A DNA stretch of 64,000 nucleotides from positions 33,670,501-33,734,500 of the forward strand of contig BRKX01000004.1 of NCBI GenBank assembly GCA_026008535.1. Reading direction: 5' to 3'. A program made the translations under genes and the position numbers. Shown piece by piece: positions 32,560 to 43,414 of the stretch. Source of the DNA: Perilla frutescens (lineage: Eukaryota > Streptophyta > Magnoliopsida > Lamiales > Lamiaceae). The notes under the pieces are model-generated. The model worked only from the letters and a program-made list of their open reading frames with translations, did not search any database and was not told where the DNA came from. The number at the start of each line of letters is the position of its first letter. Positions within the stretch are counted from its first letter, which is position 1.

Positions 32560-33321
32560 ATGACACTCTCCAACCTGTGCACTATTCTCAAAGAAAATAA
32601 GTTAATCGGTGAAAATTACAACGATTGGATTCGAAAACTTAATCTTGTTCTCACTGTGGAAGGACACAAATACGTACTTGAAGAGGTATGTCCTCAGAAG
32701 CTAGATGAGGGTTCTGACGAAGCCTTAAAGGTTGCATATGATAAGTGGGTTAGGTCTAATAAGATAGCGCGCTGTTACATTCTGGCATCCATGTCGAATG
32801 TGTTGCAACATCAGCATGAACCTATGAAAACCGCTTATGATATCATGTACAACCTTAGGCAGCTCTTTGGTCATCAGAACCGCTCGGCATGCCATTTGGC
32901 AATGACGAAGCTAATGGATGCGAGAATGTCTAACTCCACACCTGTTAGGGATCACGTTCTCACGATGATGGGATATCTGGCTGAGATTGAGACCTTGGGT
33001 AGAGAGCTGAATGGTGATTCTCAAATCGACATTATTCTTCATAGCTTGTCCCTAAGGTTTGAGCAGTTCAGGCTGAACTTTAACATGATTAAAAGGGATG
33101 TCGGCCTGAATGAACTGCTCATGGATCTTCAGGCGGTTGAGTTACTTCAAAAAGGAAATCCGGAGGCACACCTAGCTGAAAATAGGGCGTCTTCTTCCGG
33201 TACTAGAAGGAAGAAGAGGAACGCACCTAAGAAAGCTGCAGAGGGGGCACCTAAGGTGAAGAAGTCCAAGACTAAGATTCCTCCTGAGGAATTTAAGTCA
33301 AAGACAAAGTGTTTCAAGTGA
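32560..33321 (+). pseudogene. gag: Copia C gag
   Basis: Start chosen at ATG 32560 (MTLSNLCTILKENKLIGENY), 10 codons after another in-frame ATG. A compact gag (UBN2-type) of about 250 residues: NYNDWIRKLNLVLTVEGHKYVL and the AWLIL-like RCYILASMS region, ending in a Lys-rich tail (RRKKRNAPKKA). TGA 33319-33321 replaces the second Cys of the zinc knuckle (CFK-stop-GRPGHWKADC); the frame then runs on into protease. Confidence 0.9.
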
Positions 33322-33777
33322 GGCCGACCAGGTCACTGGAAGGCGGATTGTCCTAACAAGAAGAAGAAAAAGGGTACTTCTCAATCTCTTGTCGTTGAAA
33401 CATGTTTAGCTACTTGTTCTACTCAGTCATGGGTAGTAGATACTGGAGCTACTGATCATGTTTGCATGTCTTTACAGAGGTTCCTGGCAAAAAGACAGCT
33501 GAGTGATGGAGAGATTTCAGTCTACATGGGCAATGCTACGAAAGTGGCGGCAGCTGCAGTGGGAGACATAACCTTATCTTTTAGTAGTGATAGGATTTTA
33601 GTTTTAAAGGATTGTCTTTATGTGCCTGGTTTTAGGCGAAACTTGATTTCAGTTTCTAAACTTTTTATGGATGGATATTTTGTTTCTTTTGATAACAAGG
33701 TTGTTATCTTTAGTGATAAACGTTTTATCTATTCTGGTACATTGGATGGGCATCTTTATTTACTTAATCATATGTAA
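33322..33777 (+). pseudogene. pol: Copia C zinc-knuckle end and protease
   Basis: Same frame as gag. GRPGHWKADCPNKKKKK completes the CCHC knuckle; SWVVDTGATDHVC is the aspartic protease motif with catalytic Asp and Thr. LKDCLYVPGFRRNLISVSKL is the region before integrase. Ends at TAA 33775-33777; a second in-frame stop follows before 33847. Confidence 0.9.
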
Positions 33778-34083
33778 AACACTATGCAAATGCATTTACT
33801 GAATACATCGGTCATAAACCCTAACAAATGAAAAGAACCTTCGGAAATGAATCAAACCTATCTTTTGCATCTTAGGCTCGGCCATATTAATCTTAAATGG
33901 ATACAAAGACTAGTAAATGATGGGCCCTTGTCTTCATTGGTCCTAGAATCGTTCTCTTTGTGTGAATCCTGCTTGGAAGGTAAAATGACCAAGCGACCCT
34001 TTAAGGATAAAGGGAATAGATCTGAAGAGGTACTAGGTTTGATTCACTCTGACTTATGTGGCCCTATGTCAGTTCAAGCTTGA
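33778..34083 (+). pseudogene. pol: Copia C integrase, zinc finger and first catalytic Asp
   Basis: In frame. From ATG 33847: HLRLGHIN gives the two His and CESC the two Cys of the HHCC finger; LIHSDLCGPM contains the first Asp of the catalytic triad. TGA 34081-34083 interrupts QA-stop-GGYEYF; CGA to TGA is the simple explanation. Confidence 0.9.
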
Positions 34084-34806
34084 GGAGGGTACGAGTATTT
34101 CATCATGTTCATTGATGATTACTCAAGGTATGGATATATATACCTGTTATGCCGCAAGTCAGAATCTTTTGGAACTTTCAAAGAATTCAGAGCGGAAGTG
34201 GAAAAACGTACAGGTAAAAGTATTAAATCACTACGGTTTGATTGTAGTGGTGAGTACCTCTTGAATGAATTTAGGGACTACTTAGCAGAGAATGGGATTA
34301 CATCCCAGTTGACTACGCCGGGAACGCCAAAGCAGAATGGCGTGGCGGAGAGAAGAAACAGAACATTGTTAGAGATGGTTAGATCGATGATGAGCTATTC
34401 AGATCTGCCTATTTCGTTCTGGGGATATGCCCTGGAAATGGCAGCCTATATTCTTAATGTGGTTCCATCAAAATCAGCCCCATCTACACCCACAGAACTT
34501 TGGACTAGACGAAAGCCCAGTCTTGGACATTTTCAGATTTGGGGTAGTCCAACACATGTGCTGGATAAGGAAGCTGATAAGCTGGCACCACGTACGGATG
34601 TTAGACTGTTTGTTGGATATCCCAAAGGAATGAAATGTGGTTTATTTTATAGTCCTAAGGATCAGAAGATCATTGTGAGTACCAATGCTCGATTCTTAAA
34701 GGAAGACTATGTAATAAATCACAAGCTAAGAAGTGAGATAGTACTTGAGGAACTTAGAGGGGAAAATTCGAATCTGACACCAACAGTACAAGAAGAGGAA
34801 CCATAA
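34084..34806 (+). pseudogene. pol: Copia C integrase core and C-terminus
   Basis: From ATG 34105: Asp46 (LRFDCSGEY) and Glu82 (NGVAERRNRT), 35 residues between them as in D,D-35-E. ELWTRRKPSLGHFQIWGSP and RLFVGYPKGMKCGLFYSP are the usual C-terminal integrase motifs. Stops at TAA 34804-34806; the same frame continues. Confidence 0.92.
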
Positions 34807-35802
34807 TTTACTACACAACGTGTCACAAAAGTACAAGAACTACCTCGTCGCAGTGGGAAGGTTGTACGCCAACCTGACAGATTCATTAGTTTGGGTGAAT
34901 CTTCGGATTTCCCTGAAGGACTAAATGAATTGGATCCTAGGACCTACGATGAAGCGATCCAAGACAAAAATGCAGATTCTTGGAAAATTCCAATGGAGTC
35001 TGAGATTGGATCTATGGATCACAATCAAGTCTGGGAGCTTGTAGAACCACAAGATGGGATAAAACCCATTAGGTGTAAGTGGGTTTACAAAAGCAAGAGA
35101 GGAGCTGACAGGAAGGTTGAAACCTTCAAGGCAAGATTGGTGGCGAAAGGGTTCACTCAGAAAGAGGGGATCGATTATGAGGAAACCTTTTTGCCGGTAG
35201 CCATGCTTAAGTCAATCCGAATTCTCTTGTCTATTGTCGCTCATTTGGATTATGAGATTTGGCAGATGGATGTCAAGACAGCTTTCCTGAATGGAAGTCT
35301 TGAGGAAAACATCCACACGAAGCAACCAGAGGGTTTCATTGCTAAAGGTCAAGATCACTTAGTGTGCAAGCTTAAGAGATCCATTTATGGACTTAAGCAG
35401 GCATCAAGGTCTTGGAACATCTGGTTTGACGAGGTTATCCAGTCATATGGATTCGTGCAATGTCCGGATGAGAGCTGTGTGTATAAGAAGAGTAACGGAA
35501 ACGTGGTGGCTTTCCTCATGCTATATGTTGATGATATCTTACTTATTGAAAATAGTAAGAAAGTATTATCTAACATAAGAGTGTGGTTGTCCAAGCAGTT
35601 CGATATGAAAGATCTAGGAGAAGCCGAACACGTCCTTGGCATCAAGATAATTCAAGATCACCAGAAAAGGATGTTGTGCTTATCCCAGGAGACATGTATC
35701 GACATAGTGCTAGCTAGGTTTAACATACAGGATTCTAAGAAAGGTTTTATACCTTTCAGGAATAGAATTCATCTATCCAAGGATATGTGTCCCCACACAT
35801 AG
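34807..35802 (+). pseudogene. pol: Copia C reverse transcriptase
   Basis: In frame. From ATG 34891: RCKWVYKSKRGADRKVETFKARLVAKGFTQ.. pattern, first catalytic Asp127 (QMDVKTAFLNG), YGLKQASRSW, YVDD at 212-215 (MLYVDDILLI), DLGEAEHVLGIKI. Only one stop inside the whole stretch boundary (TAG 35800-35802, CAG to TAG likely); all catalytic residues are present. Confidence 0.93.
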
Positions 35803-36522
35803 GCTGAGATAGATGAGATGGAGGGCGTTCCATATGATTCGGCTATGGGAAGTCTTATGTATGCTATGCTATGCACTAGACCTGATATATGCTATGCAGT
35901 CGGCATGGTAAGCAGATGTCAGTCTAACCCTAGACAAGGTCACTGGACTGCGGTTAAGAATATACTCAAGTACCTGAAAAGGACTCGAGATTATATGATG
36001 TTATACCGCTCTGATAGTCTAGTGCCTTTGGGTTACATGGACTCAAATTTTCAATCCGATAAAGATCAGAGTAAATCTACCTCAAGCTATGTGTTTACCT
36101 TGGGAGGCGGAGCCATTGCATGGAGAAGCATAAAGCAAAAATGCATTGCGGATTCCACCATGGAGGCCGAATATGTAGCTGCCTCTGAAGCTGCAAAAGA
36201 GGCCGTCTGGCTAAAGAGCTTCTTGTTGGACTTGAGCGTGGTTCCTGATTTGCCTAAGAGTATCACGGTATATTATGATAACTCGGGTGCAGTGGCAAAT
36301 TCGAAGGAACCCAGAGCCCATAAGATAAGTAAACACATAGAGAGAAAGTACCATTTTATACGAGAAATCATTAAGGGAGGAGATGTGGCAGTGGTCAAGA
36401 TTGCATCGGAGGACAATTTAGCTGATCCATTCACAAAGAGCCTTCAAGCTAAGACCTTTTATGGTCACATGGAGAAAATGGGAGTGAGATGCAGACCCGG
36501 GGGTTGCCGTTTGAGTTTTTAG
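35803..36522 (+). pseudogene. pol: Copia C RNase H
   Basis: From ATG 35818: GSLMYAMLCTRPDICYAVGMVSR, then RNase H acids Asp75 (GYMDSNF), Glu118 (STMEAEYVAA) and Asp154 (VYYDNSGAV). Ends LADPFTKSLQAKTFYGHMEKMGVR and the natural stop at 36520-36522. No ORF follows before the polypurine tract. Confidence 0.93.
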
Positions 36523-36577
36523 TTAGAGTTGGAGAGTTAGCCAGTTTGTTTTATATTTGAAAGACGTGCTTCAAGTA

Positions 36578-36589
36578 TAAGTGGGAGAT
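36578..36589 (+). other. Polypurine tract of Copia C
   Basis: Purine run containing AAGTGGGAGAT directly before the LTR start TGTTGG. Confidence 0.85.
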
Positions 36590-37991
36590 TGTTGGTTTTG
36601 TACACTAGAAGACCTGTCTTTTGTATACTTTATTGATAATGGTTTTATGATGATATAGAATGAATACAATTGCAGTCACTGTTTGCATTTAAATTGTTAT
36701 ATTTACATGTATGTTCACTATACTTGCATTGTGGATGATATGGTGTGGGTAAACACGCGGTTAGATCATATCATCGGTTCCTTGTAATGTATTAAAAGGC
36801 TCACGGTTTAGATGGCACTGAATCTACTATCGGTACGCCATAGAATAATCTAATAGTTAGTTTATCTTGACTAACTGATTATTCTAATACACGATCAAGT
36901 GTATTGAGGAGGATCTACTTAGGATTCTATTCTCTATTCTGACCTTAAATGAGAGAATAAGAATCCACAGAGTTCGGGTTCTTAACCCCTATATGTTGGC
37001 GGACATATACGTGTAGTGTTTGCAGCTTTGATTTATCAAAAGGTGAGATTCTTTCATAGGATCAATAATCTCGATATCTTGGGTTGTGAAATTTACACTT
37101 ATGATGGGTCATGCAATATGTAAGGGCACCGTGTCCTAGTGCGCCAGGTTGATGGTGTCCCCTTGAGGAAATGCAAGTTAATGCTGAAACCCTGCAGGTG
37201 GAATTTATTCCGTGCATGAGTAAAGCTTGTGTGGTACTACTCAAGGAAAATATATTAATTAATTATAGTTGTCAGAAGCTTACATAATTAATTAATTGGC
37301 ATTATATCTTAAACATGGGGAATGACTGGATTAAAGAAGAAAGCATATTCAGAAATATGTATTAAATTGGTAGGTCAGTATTATTTCTTTATTGCAATAA
37401 AAATAATACTTAATTTATTTAATTATATCCTAAGTTTATTGGATATTAGATTATAAATAAATTAATGGGCCAATTTAATATTCTTCTAGATCCTTGTTGT
37501 AGCCCAAAAAGAGACTGGATTGAATTGGAGATAGAGATAGAATTTCAGTCCAACTCGGACACCAATTTCATCCACCTAAATAAGAGGGTGGAGGCACGAA
37601 ATTTATGTCATATATATCAACCCTCTCGTGTTCTCTTGATCTCTATAGATTCCATACCGATCTAGTAGATTTCAGCCCACCCTGAAACTAGATTCAGTCC
37701 GGGAATACAACAGAAGATCAAGGAGTGGAATAGCATAAAGGGGCGCCTATTATCATTCATACAACAGCAAGATTAGACCTTTAATCTTGTCCTCAAGCCG
37801 TCGTTAATTTGTAAGTCATTTTTCGGTATTCTATGTTTCCGCTTTAGTAGAATCGAAAACTGGATTTGCATGTTAATTAAACTCGGTTAATTAAAACATA
37901 TGAGACGCATGAATTTATGATCTACATGACATTAGGATTAATGAATATCCAATTAGATCCTGCGGTGGTTCAATTCGAAAAAACCCCAACA
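36590..37991 (+). repeat. Copia C 3' LTR
   Basis: 1402 bp, matching 28806-30225 with scattered transitions and small deletions. Ends CCCCAACA followed by the GTTGA duplication. Confidence 0.95.
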
Positions 37992-37996
37992 GTTGA
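37992..37996. repeat. Target-site duplication GTTGA (right) of Copia C
   Basis: Exact copy of 28801-28805; host integrase reading resumes in it. Confidence 0.95.
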
Positions 37997-38620
37997 TTCA
38001 TCAAAAACTCGGTCATGTGAGCATGGTAAATTTGAAAAAGCTGATTGTGTCAGATGTTGTTCGTGGCCTACCAAAGGTGAATGTTGATCATGATGTTGTA
38101 TGTGGTGCTTGCCAAAAGGGAAAACAAACCAGAATTCCTCACAAAAGCTTGCGTGGTTGTCAAACAACAAGATGTTTTCAACTCTTACACATGGATATCA
38201 TGGGACTAGTCGATACAAAGAGCATGAGTGGTAAGAGTTTCATCCTTCTCATTGTTGATGATTTCTCAATCTATACTTGGGTTAAATTTTTGCAAGAAAA
38301 ATCTGAAACGTTCAAAATCTTCAAAATATTCTGCAACACAATGTGTCTGCAATTTGACACCAACATTGCATGCGTAAGAACAGATCATGGAAGAGAATTT
38401 GAGAATGCTGCATTCGATAACTTTTCTGAAAGGAAAGGAATACTCTATGAGTATTCAGCTCCCAAAACTCCAGAACAAAATGGAGTAGTGGAGAGAAAGA
38501 ATCGAACTCTGTAGAAAATATCATGTGCAATGTTACAGGCTAAAGGGCTTTCAAAAAAGCTGTGGGATGAAGCTGTTAACACAGCCTGTCACATGTTGCT
38601 CTACCGATGTTGCTGAATCG
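37997..38620 (+). pseudogene. pol: Copia B integrase, after the nested insertion
   Basis: HQKLGHVSMVNL..CGAC gives the HHCC finger (His3, His8, Cys37, Cys40 counted from 37993). Catalytic residues Asp68 (LLHMDIMG), Asp131 (VRTDHGREF) and Glu167 (NGVVERKNRTL) show D,D-35-E spacing. A TAG at 38512-38514 interrupts; LWDEAVNTACHMLL follows, then the sequence jumps to the RT domain, lacking the integrase C-terminus and linker that Copia A has. Confidence 0.9.
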
Positions 38621-39205
38621 GTCAAACAGGTGTGCATGTCATCAGTCATTAACCTTGTGTCCATTTCATGCTTTCTATCCAGTGTTGAACCTAAAAATGT
38701 TAAAGAAGCACTAAAAGATGAATTCTGGGTAGAAGCAATGCATGATGAGCTGATTCAGTTTGTTCGAAATAATGTGTGGGAATTGGTTCCAAGGCCTGAA
38801 AATAAAAATGTAATTGGAACCAAATGGATTTTTAAGAACAAGACTGATGAGACCGGTAATGTGGTCAGAAACAAAGCCAGGCTAGTGGCCCAAGGTTATA
38901 CTCAAGTAGAAGGCATAGACTATGATGAAACATTCGCTCCTGTTGCTAGAATAGAGTCTATCCGTCTCCTACTTGACATTACTTGCCACATTGGGTTTAC
39001 ATTGCATCAAATGGATGTCAAAAGTGCCTTTCTGAATGGCATTTTGAATGAGGAAGCCTATGTTGAACAACCAAAAGGCTTTGAATGTCATGAAAAATCA
39101 AACCATGTGCTGAAATTACACATGACTTATGGGCTTAAACAAGCTCCTAGAGCTTAGTATGCTCGTCTTACGGAGTTTTTAATTGACTTTGGTTTTTCAA
39201 GAGGG
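38621..39205 (+). pseudogene. pol: Copia B reverse transcriptase, first half
   Basis: Recognisable from VEPKNVKEALKDEFWVEAM (about 38685). IGTKWIFKNKTDETGN, RLVAQGYTQVEGIDYDETFAPVARIES and QMDVKSAFLNG (first catalytic Asp, residue 164 from ATG 38525) are intact; TAG in LKQAPRA-stop-YARL replaces Trp (TGG to TAG). About 78% of residues look alike to Copia A by eye in the best stretches. Confidence 0.9.
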
Positions 39206-39511
39206 GTGGTTGATAAAACATTATTTATCAAAAGGATTCACAAACACATCACAGTTGCACAAATCTACGTTGATGATATTGTGTTTGAATCTACTTGTTC
39301 TAACCTCCTCAGTGAGTTTATTGATGCAATGTACAACAAATTTGAAATGAGCATGGTCGGTGAATTGGCCTACTTTCTTGGTCTCCAAATCAAGCAAGAT
39401 AAAGATGGGATTTTTATATCCCAAAGCAAGAATGCCAAAAATCTGATCAAGCGCTTCGGACTTGAAGCTGCAAAACCTATGAAGACACCAATGGGATCCT
39501 CTGAAAACTGA
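39206..39511 (+). pseudogene. pol: Copia B reverse transcriptase, second half
   Basis: VDKTLFIKRIHKHITVAQIYVDDIVF includes YVDD (residues 21-24), then MSMVGELAYFLGLQIKQDKDGIFISQSKNAKNL. Ends PMKTPMGSSEN-stop through a 1-base frame change at the Lys codon; element D has MGSSEKLSRDDVG at the same place. Confidence 0.9.
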
Positions 39512-40207
39512 GCAAAGACGATGTTGGAGTCAATGTTGACCCAACAATGTATAGAGGAATTATTGGAAGCTTGCTCTACTTGACTGCTAGTAGACCTGAT
39601 ATCATGTTCAGTGTTGGAGTATGTGCTAGATACCAAGCTCAACCCAAGGAGTCTCACTTGAAGGCTGTCAAAAGAATAATTTGATATGTTGCTGGTACAG
39701 CCGACTTTGGAATCAGGTATTGTAAAGATACAAACACCAGCCTTATTGGATACAGTGATTCAGATTGGTCAGGAGATGTTGATGATAGGAAGAGCACAAG
39801 CGGAGGTTGCTTCTTTTTAGGGAGCAATATGGTTTCTTGGTCAAGAAAGAAACAAAATCGTATCTCCTTATCAACAGCTGAATCTGAATATATTGCAGCT
39901 GCTAGTTGTTGTACTCAGTTGGTATGGCTGAACCAAATATTAAAGGACTATGGCATGACAAGCTTATCACTTACCCTGCTATGTGATAATGCAAGTGCTA
40001 TTGAAATTTTCAAGAAACCCTGTTCAACATTCACGCACTAAGCATATCGACATTCGGCATCATTTCATCAGAGACTTGGTAGAAAAGAAGATCATAAACA
40101 TCAAGTATATATCCACTGAGAATCAAACAATGGATATTTTTACCAAGCCCCTTAATTTCGAGAGATTTTTTGCCTTGAGAAAGTCTCTTGGAATGTGTTC
40201 AGTTTAA
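39512..40207 (+). pseudogene. pol: Copia B RNase H
   Basis: Reads MYRGIIGSLLYLTASRPDI, YSDSDWSGDVDDRKSTSGG (first Asp), LSTAESEYIAAASCC (Glu), LLCDNASAIEI (Asp), then a 1-base shift at about 40015 and the end HSRTKHIDIRHHFIRDLV..DIFTKPLNFERF in the frame stopping at TAA 40205-40207. One further in-frame TGA (AAGAATAATTTGATATG area, Arg position) near 39680. Confidence 0.9.
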
Positions 40208-40226
40208 TTAGTTTTTTTTTTGTATA

Positions 40227-40270
40227 CTGATGTTGAACTCGATGTGAGTTTGTTTTTCTATCAACATCAG
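40227..40270 (+). other. Stem-loop after Copia B pol stop
   Basis: CTGATGTTGA (40227-40236) pairs perfectly with TCAACATCAG (40261-40270); inside the loop ACTC..GAGT (40237-40240, 40246-40249) can form a second small stem. It starts 19 nt after the pol stop codon. Confidence 0.72.
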
Positions 40271-40872
40271 TTGTTTATCTTGTTTTACTTTAGTATTTCT
40301 TATAATTATAATTCAAAGCTTACTTAATGAAAATATGGTTGATCTGCTCTTAATTTAACAAAATTAGCTACTTGAAATTTTGAATATGAGTTTGTCAATG
40401 AAACACCCATGACCCTAAAAGGTAAATTATAGAAAATTGGGTGTATTTCATTCATTGTTCGTCATTATTGTAGCTGATGTTGTGGCCAAGATTGCAGAGA
40501 AACCATATCCTTCAGAAAATATATGCTTAGAATTATATTATTTTTTGTGTGTGGTTTTCGTTTCTTTATTTTATTCATTAATAAAAAAACACAGAAAATA
40601 TTTTCGGGCCCACAAAGATTCACTTTTTGAATTTTTGTGATAAGGACTTGTTTTGATATGGTGTATCCCTATCCACTAACCTCAAATTATTTAAATTTTT
40701 TTATCAAAAAGTGGGTGATATGACAATTGGGCAGTTCCGATTTTTGAGGGTGAGAGCTATATCTACTTATTTTTGGAATTATTTTTTTTATTTCTCTCAC
40801 TCTCTCCTTCTCGAAGCCTTTTCATCTCCTACTCTTGGTTTCTCGTTTCTTCAATCTTTTTACAGATTATCA
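40271..40872 (+). other. Copia B pol-to-env spacer
   Basis: About 600 bp with T-rich tracts and no credible ORF; ends in a pyrimidine-rich leader (TCTCTCACTCTCTCC near 40793) before the ATG of the env-like gene. Confidence 0.55.
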
Positions 40873-42838
40873 ATGGCGGATCCCAAAGAGTTATCTGTAA
40901 TGTATGAGATGATAAAACAGTTGTTCGAGAAAACCATGGGCACACCATCTTCTGCCTATGGTCCTACTGGAACATCAGCTATCACTCCTTCCACCACATC
41001 CAATCCCGCAATAACTGCAACAGCGGAACTCACTCCAGAAGGACCCAAATCGGAGTCTGAAAAACCCTAATCTCCTCAGGCTGAGCATGCAGATGCTTCT
41101 ATGAAGGAAACTGCTGCTCCTAGCTCTACGTTGGTGCTAAACCCTACTCCACTCCAGCAAGTCAGTCTAGGAGAAGAAGAAAACCCTATTGATCCAGATC
41201 TAGGGTTACACACTAGAGCTTTAGCCGAGAAAAAGAAAAGCTGCCCTACCCGGAAGTCTAAATGACTTCACGGCCAACAAGGGTCTGTCAAGGAAGAGGC
41301 CGGTGAGGATTTGAGCAAAAAGGCAACGAGAACTCCAAAAATGGAGGAAAAACCAGCGAGGTCCCTAAAGGATGAGTCCGATGAAGAGGATAATCCCCCT
41401 GAAATCTTTCCTAGATAAAGTTGTTAATGATGTTGAAGCTGATGTTGAACAGCAAGAGAAGTCTCTCCCTACTATTCCAGAAGTCGATATTCTTGAAAAG
41501 CCTGCATCTTCAGGACAAATATCAAAAGGGAAAAAGGACGCTATTTCTGGCCCTAAAAAGAAAGGTTTTTCCCCTGCATCCTCACAAGAGATCATCTCAT
41601 CTGGCATAGCCAAAGAGATAGTCTCCCAATTCCTCACTCATTCAGCGGATGTCAAAGACGATGTGAATTCTGCTGACTCTAAACATGTCTATCCTCCAGG
41701 TTTACCCTATGATGTTTCCTCGGCATTCAGTAAGACATTCTACTCTCAACATGCTAAATCACTTCATAAAACTATTGTTCTTCGTCCTACACGTGTCAAA
41801 AAATAAATAGATGTGCTTAGTTTTAAAAAATATGGCATGGATGTTTTCCTGAAAGATAGGGGTCTCTGAAAATCTGTCACTGCATTGTCTTCTTTTGAGC
41901 CTGATGTTGTAGCTGAATATTATGCAAACATGTCTCCTGAGATGGGTGATAAAACTAAGAGCAAGTATAGGGAGGTTTATATGAGGGATAAGATCTATTC
42001 ACTTAACCCCTTGATCAATAACAAGTTTTTAGGTCTTGGCAATGATTCTGATGTTGTTAGCCTTAATTTAATTGATGATGTGGTGTCGACTATCACTGGT
42101 GGTCTGGTAACAAAGTGGACTAACAAGCTCTCTACTTCTAAGCTCACTTTATTTTATTCTGTTTTACACAAATCAACTATATGTAATTGGTTACCTACCA
42201 CCAACTCTTCTGTCCTCACTGTGGATCAAGCATTCTTGCTCTTCAAGCTTGGAACAAAAATCTCCTTCAACCTCGGAGAATATATTTTTTACTATATGCT
42301 GAAGGCTGCTGCAAAATCAAACACCACCAGTATCTTACCTTTTCCCTATCTCATTTATGCCATCCTGGTTGACCAAGGTGTGAAGCCAAACAAGAAAAAG
42401 ATAGTTACTAAAACCTCAACTATCTCTATCATCAAGCCTAAAGGGAATGAAGATCGTGTGATCAATCTCCCTTATGCCTTTGGCCGAAGTTCAACTGCTG
42501 CATCAAGGGATGTTGAGCAGGATGTTACTGCAGATAGTGCACTCTCTCCTCCTCTTTCAGAAAGTGATATAGCAAGTGCTTCCTCGCACTTGATGACAAT
42601 TTCTGTGCAGGTTTTAAACTCATATATATCACAGATGGATTCAATGATTCATCAAAGCACAGTGCTCACTAATGTAATGGTTGAGCTTCATCAAGCACTT
42701 TGAGGAACTCTTTCTACACAAAAAGGGAGAGTAGATGTAGCTGTTGCTGGTGCTGGTGTTGATGAAGATGTTGGGGCTGTTGAAGCTGAGAAGGCTGGGA
42801 AGTCCGTTGCCAAGGGGAAGGACAAAAAGAAAATTTGA
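40873..42838 (+). pseudogene. Copia B env-like third ORF, broken
   Basis: ATG 40873 gives MADPKELSVMYEMIKQLFEK, ending at 41070; after a frame change the gene continues 41372-41806 and, past stops at 41804 and about 41868, through 41885-42703 and a final stop-separated tail to 42838 (STQKGRVD...AKGKDKKK). Order: Thr/Ser/Pro-rich N-terminus, Lys/Glu linker, conserved domain (LSFKKYGMDVFLKDR, AEYYANMS, DLIDDVVSTITGGLV, FYSVLHKSTICNWLPTTNSS, FNLGEYIFYYMLKAA), acidic Asp/Val/Ala stretch, basic C-terminus. Closely parallels element D residue by residue, more distantly Copia A. No signal peptide or clear membrane helix seen. Role unknown. Confidence 0.85.
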
Positions 42839-43403
42839 AATTTTCTCTATCAAAAATAATTTAATTTCATGTTTATGTATTGTGCTGGACACAAGTTTGT
42901 TTTGGATGTGTTTACATCCTTGTTTACTTTTGATGTGCTGGACACATATATTTTTTGTTGTTGGGTATCCACGGTTGGATATCCTTGGATAATTATATTT
43001 TTAATCATTAAAGTTAATTGATGATTTTGCTATATATATTTATGTTCGCATATTTCATAGGTGTTATGTTTTTGTTCGGAATGATTTCAACATTGATATT
43101 CTGTTTCTCACATAATTTATAGTATGTGATGTTTTGTGTTGAAAGTGATTTCAACAACGTGATTGCGTTCACATGTTTTTAATATGTGATGATTGATATG
43201 TTGAGAATGTTCTCAACATTGTATGGTACTGTATAGGGGATTATACCCACTAACTTTGTATATTTTTTTTACAAATGATAATTTAAGGGGGAGCAGACCT
43301 TAAGGGGGAGCTTTTAAACTCTAATATTTTTGTTTTCGTATTCCGCTGCGGCTCTAATCATATATATATTGAGCTTTATGTTTTGTGCAGAAAGGATAAG
43401 ATT
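42839..43403 (+). other. Copia B 3' interior with hairpin cluster
   Basis: Non-coding. Stem-loops GTTGAAA-GTGA-TTTCAAC (43138-43155) and GTTGAGAA-TG-TTCTCAAC (43200-43217), plus CACAT..ATGTG pairs around 43108-43190. Two extra purine tracts (AAGGGGGAGC) near 43285-43315, TTCCGCTGCGGCTCTAAT near 43341, and TTGTGCAG at 43383-43390. Confidence 0.65.
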
Positions 43404-43414
43404 AAGGGAGAGAT
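43404..43414 (+). other. Polypurine tract of Copia B
   Basis: AAGGGAGAGAT directly before TGTTGAGTATG. Confidence 0.85.

Larger units (their letters stand above)
28806..37991 (+). mobile_element. Copia C: complete LTR retrotransposon nested in Copia B
   Basis: LTRs of 1420 bp (28806-30225) and 1402 bp (36590-37991), TG..CA ends, initiator-tRNA PBS, polypurine tract and exact GTTGA duplication. One reading frame, interrupted by about eight stops but with no frameshift, encodes gag, protease, integrase, RT and RNase H. No third ORF follows, and gag lacks the large coiled coil, so it is a different Copia lineage from A, B and D. LTR differences seen are nearly all transitions (about 4-5% in the first 290 bp by eye). 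The leader is unusually long (about 2.3 kb). Confidence 0.95.
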
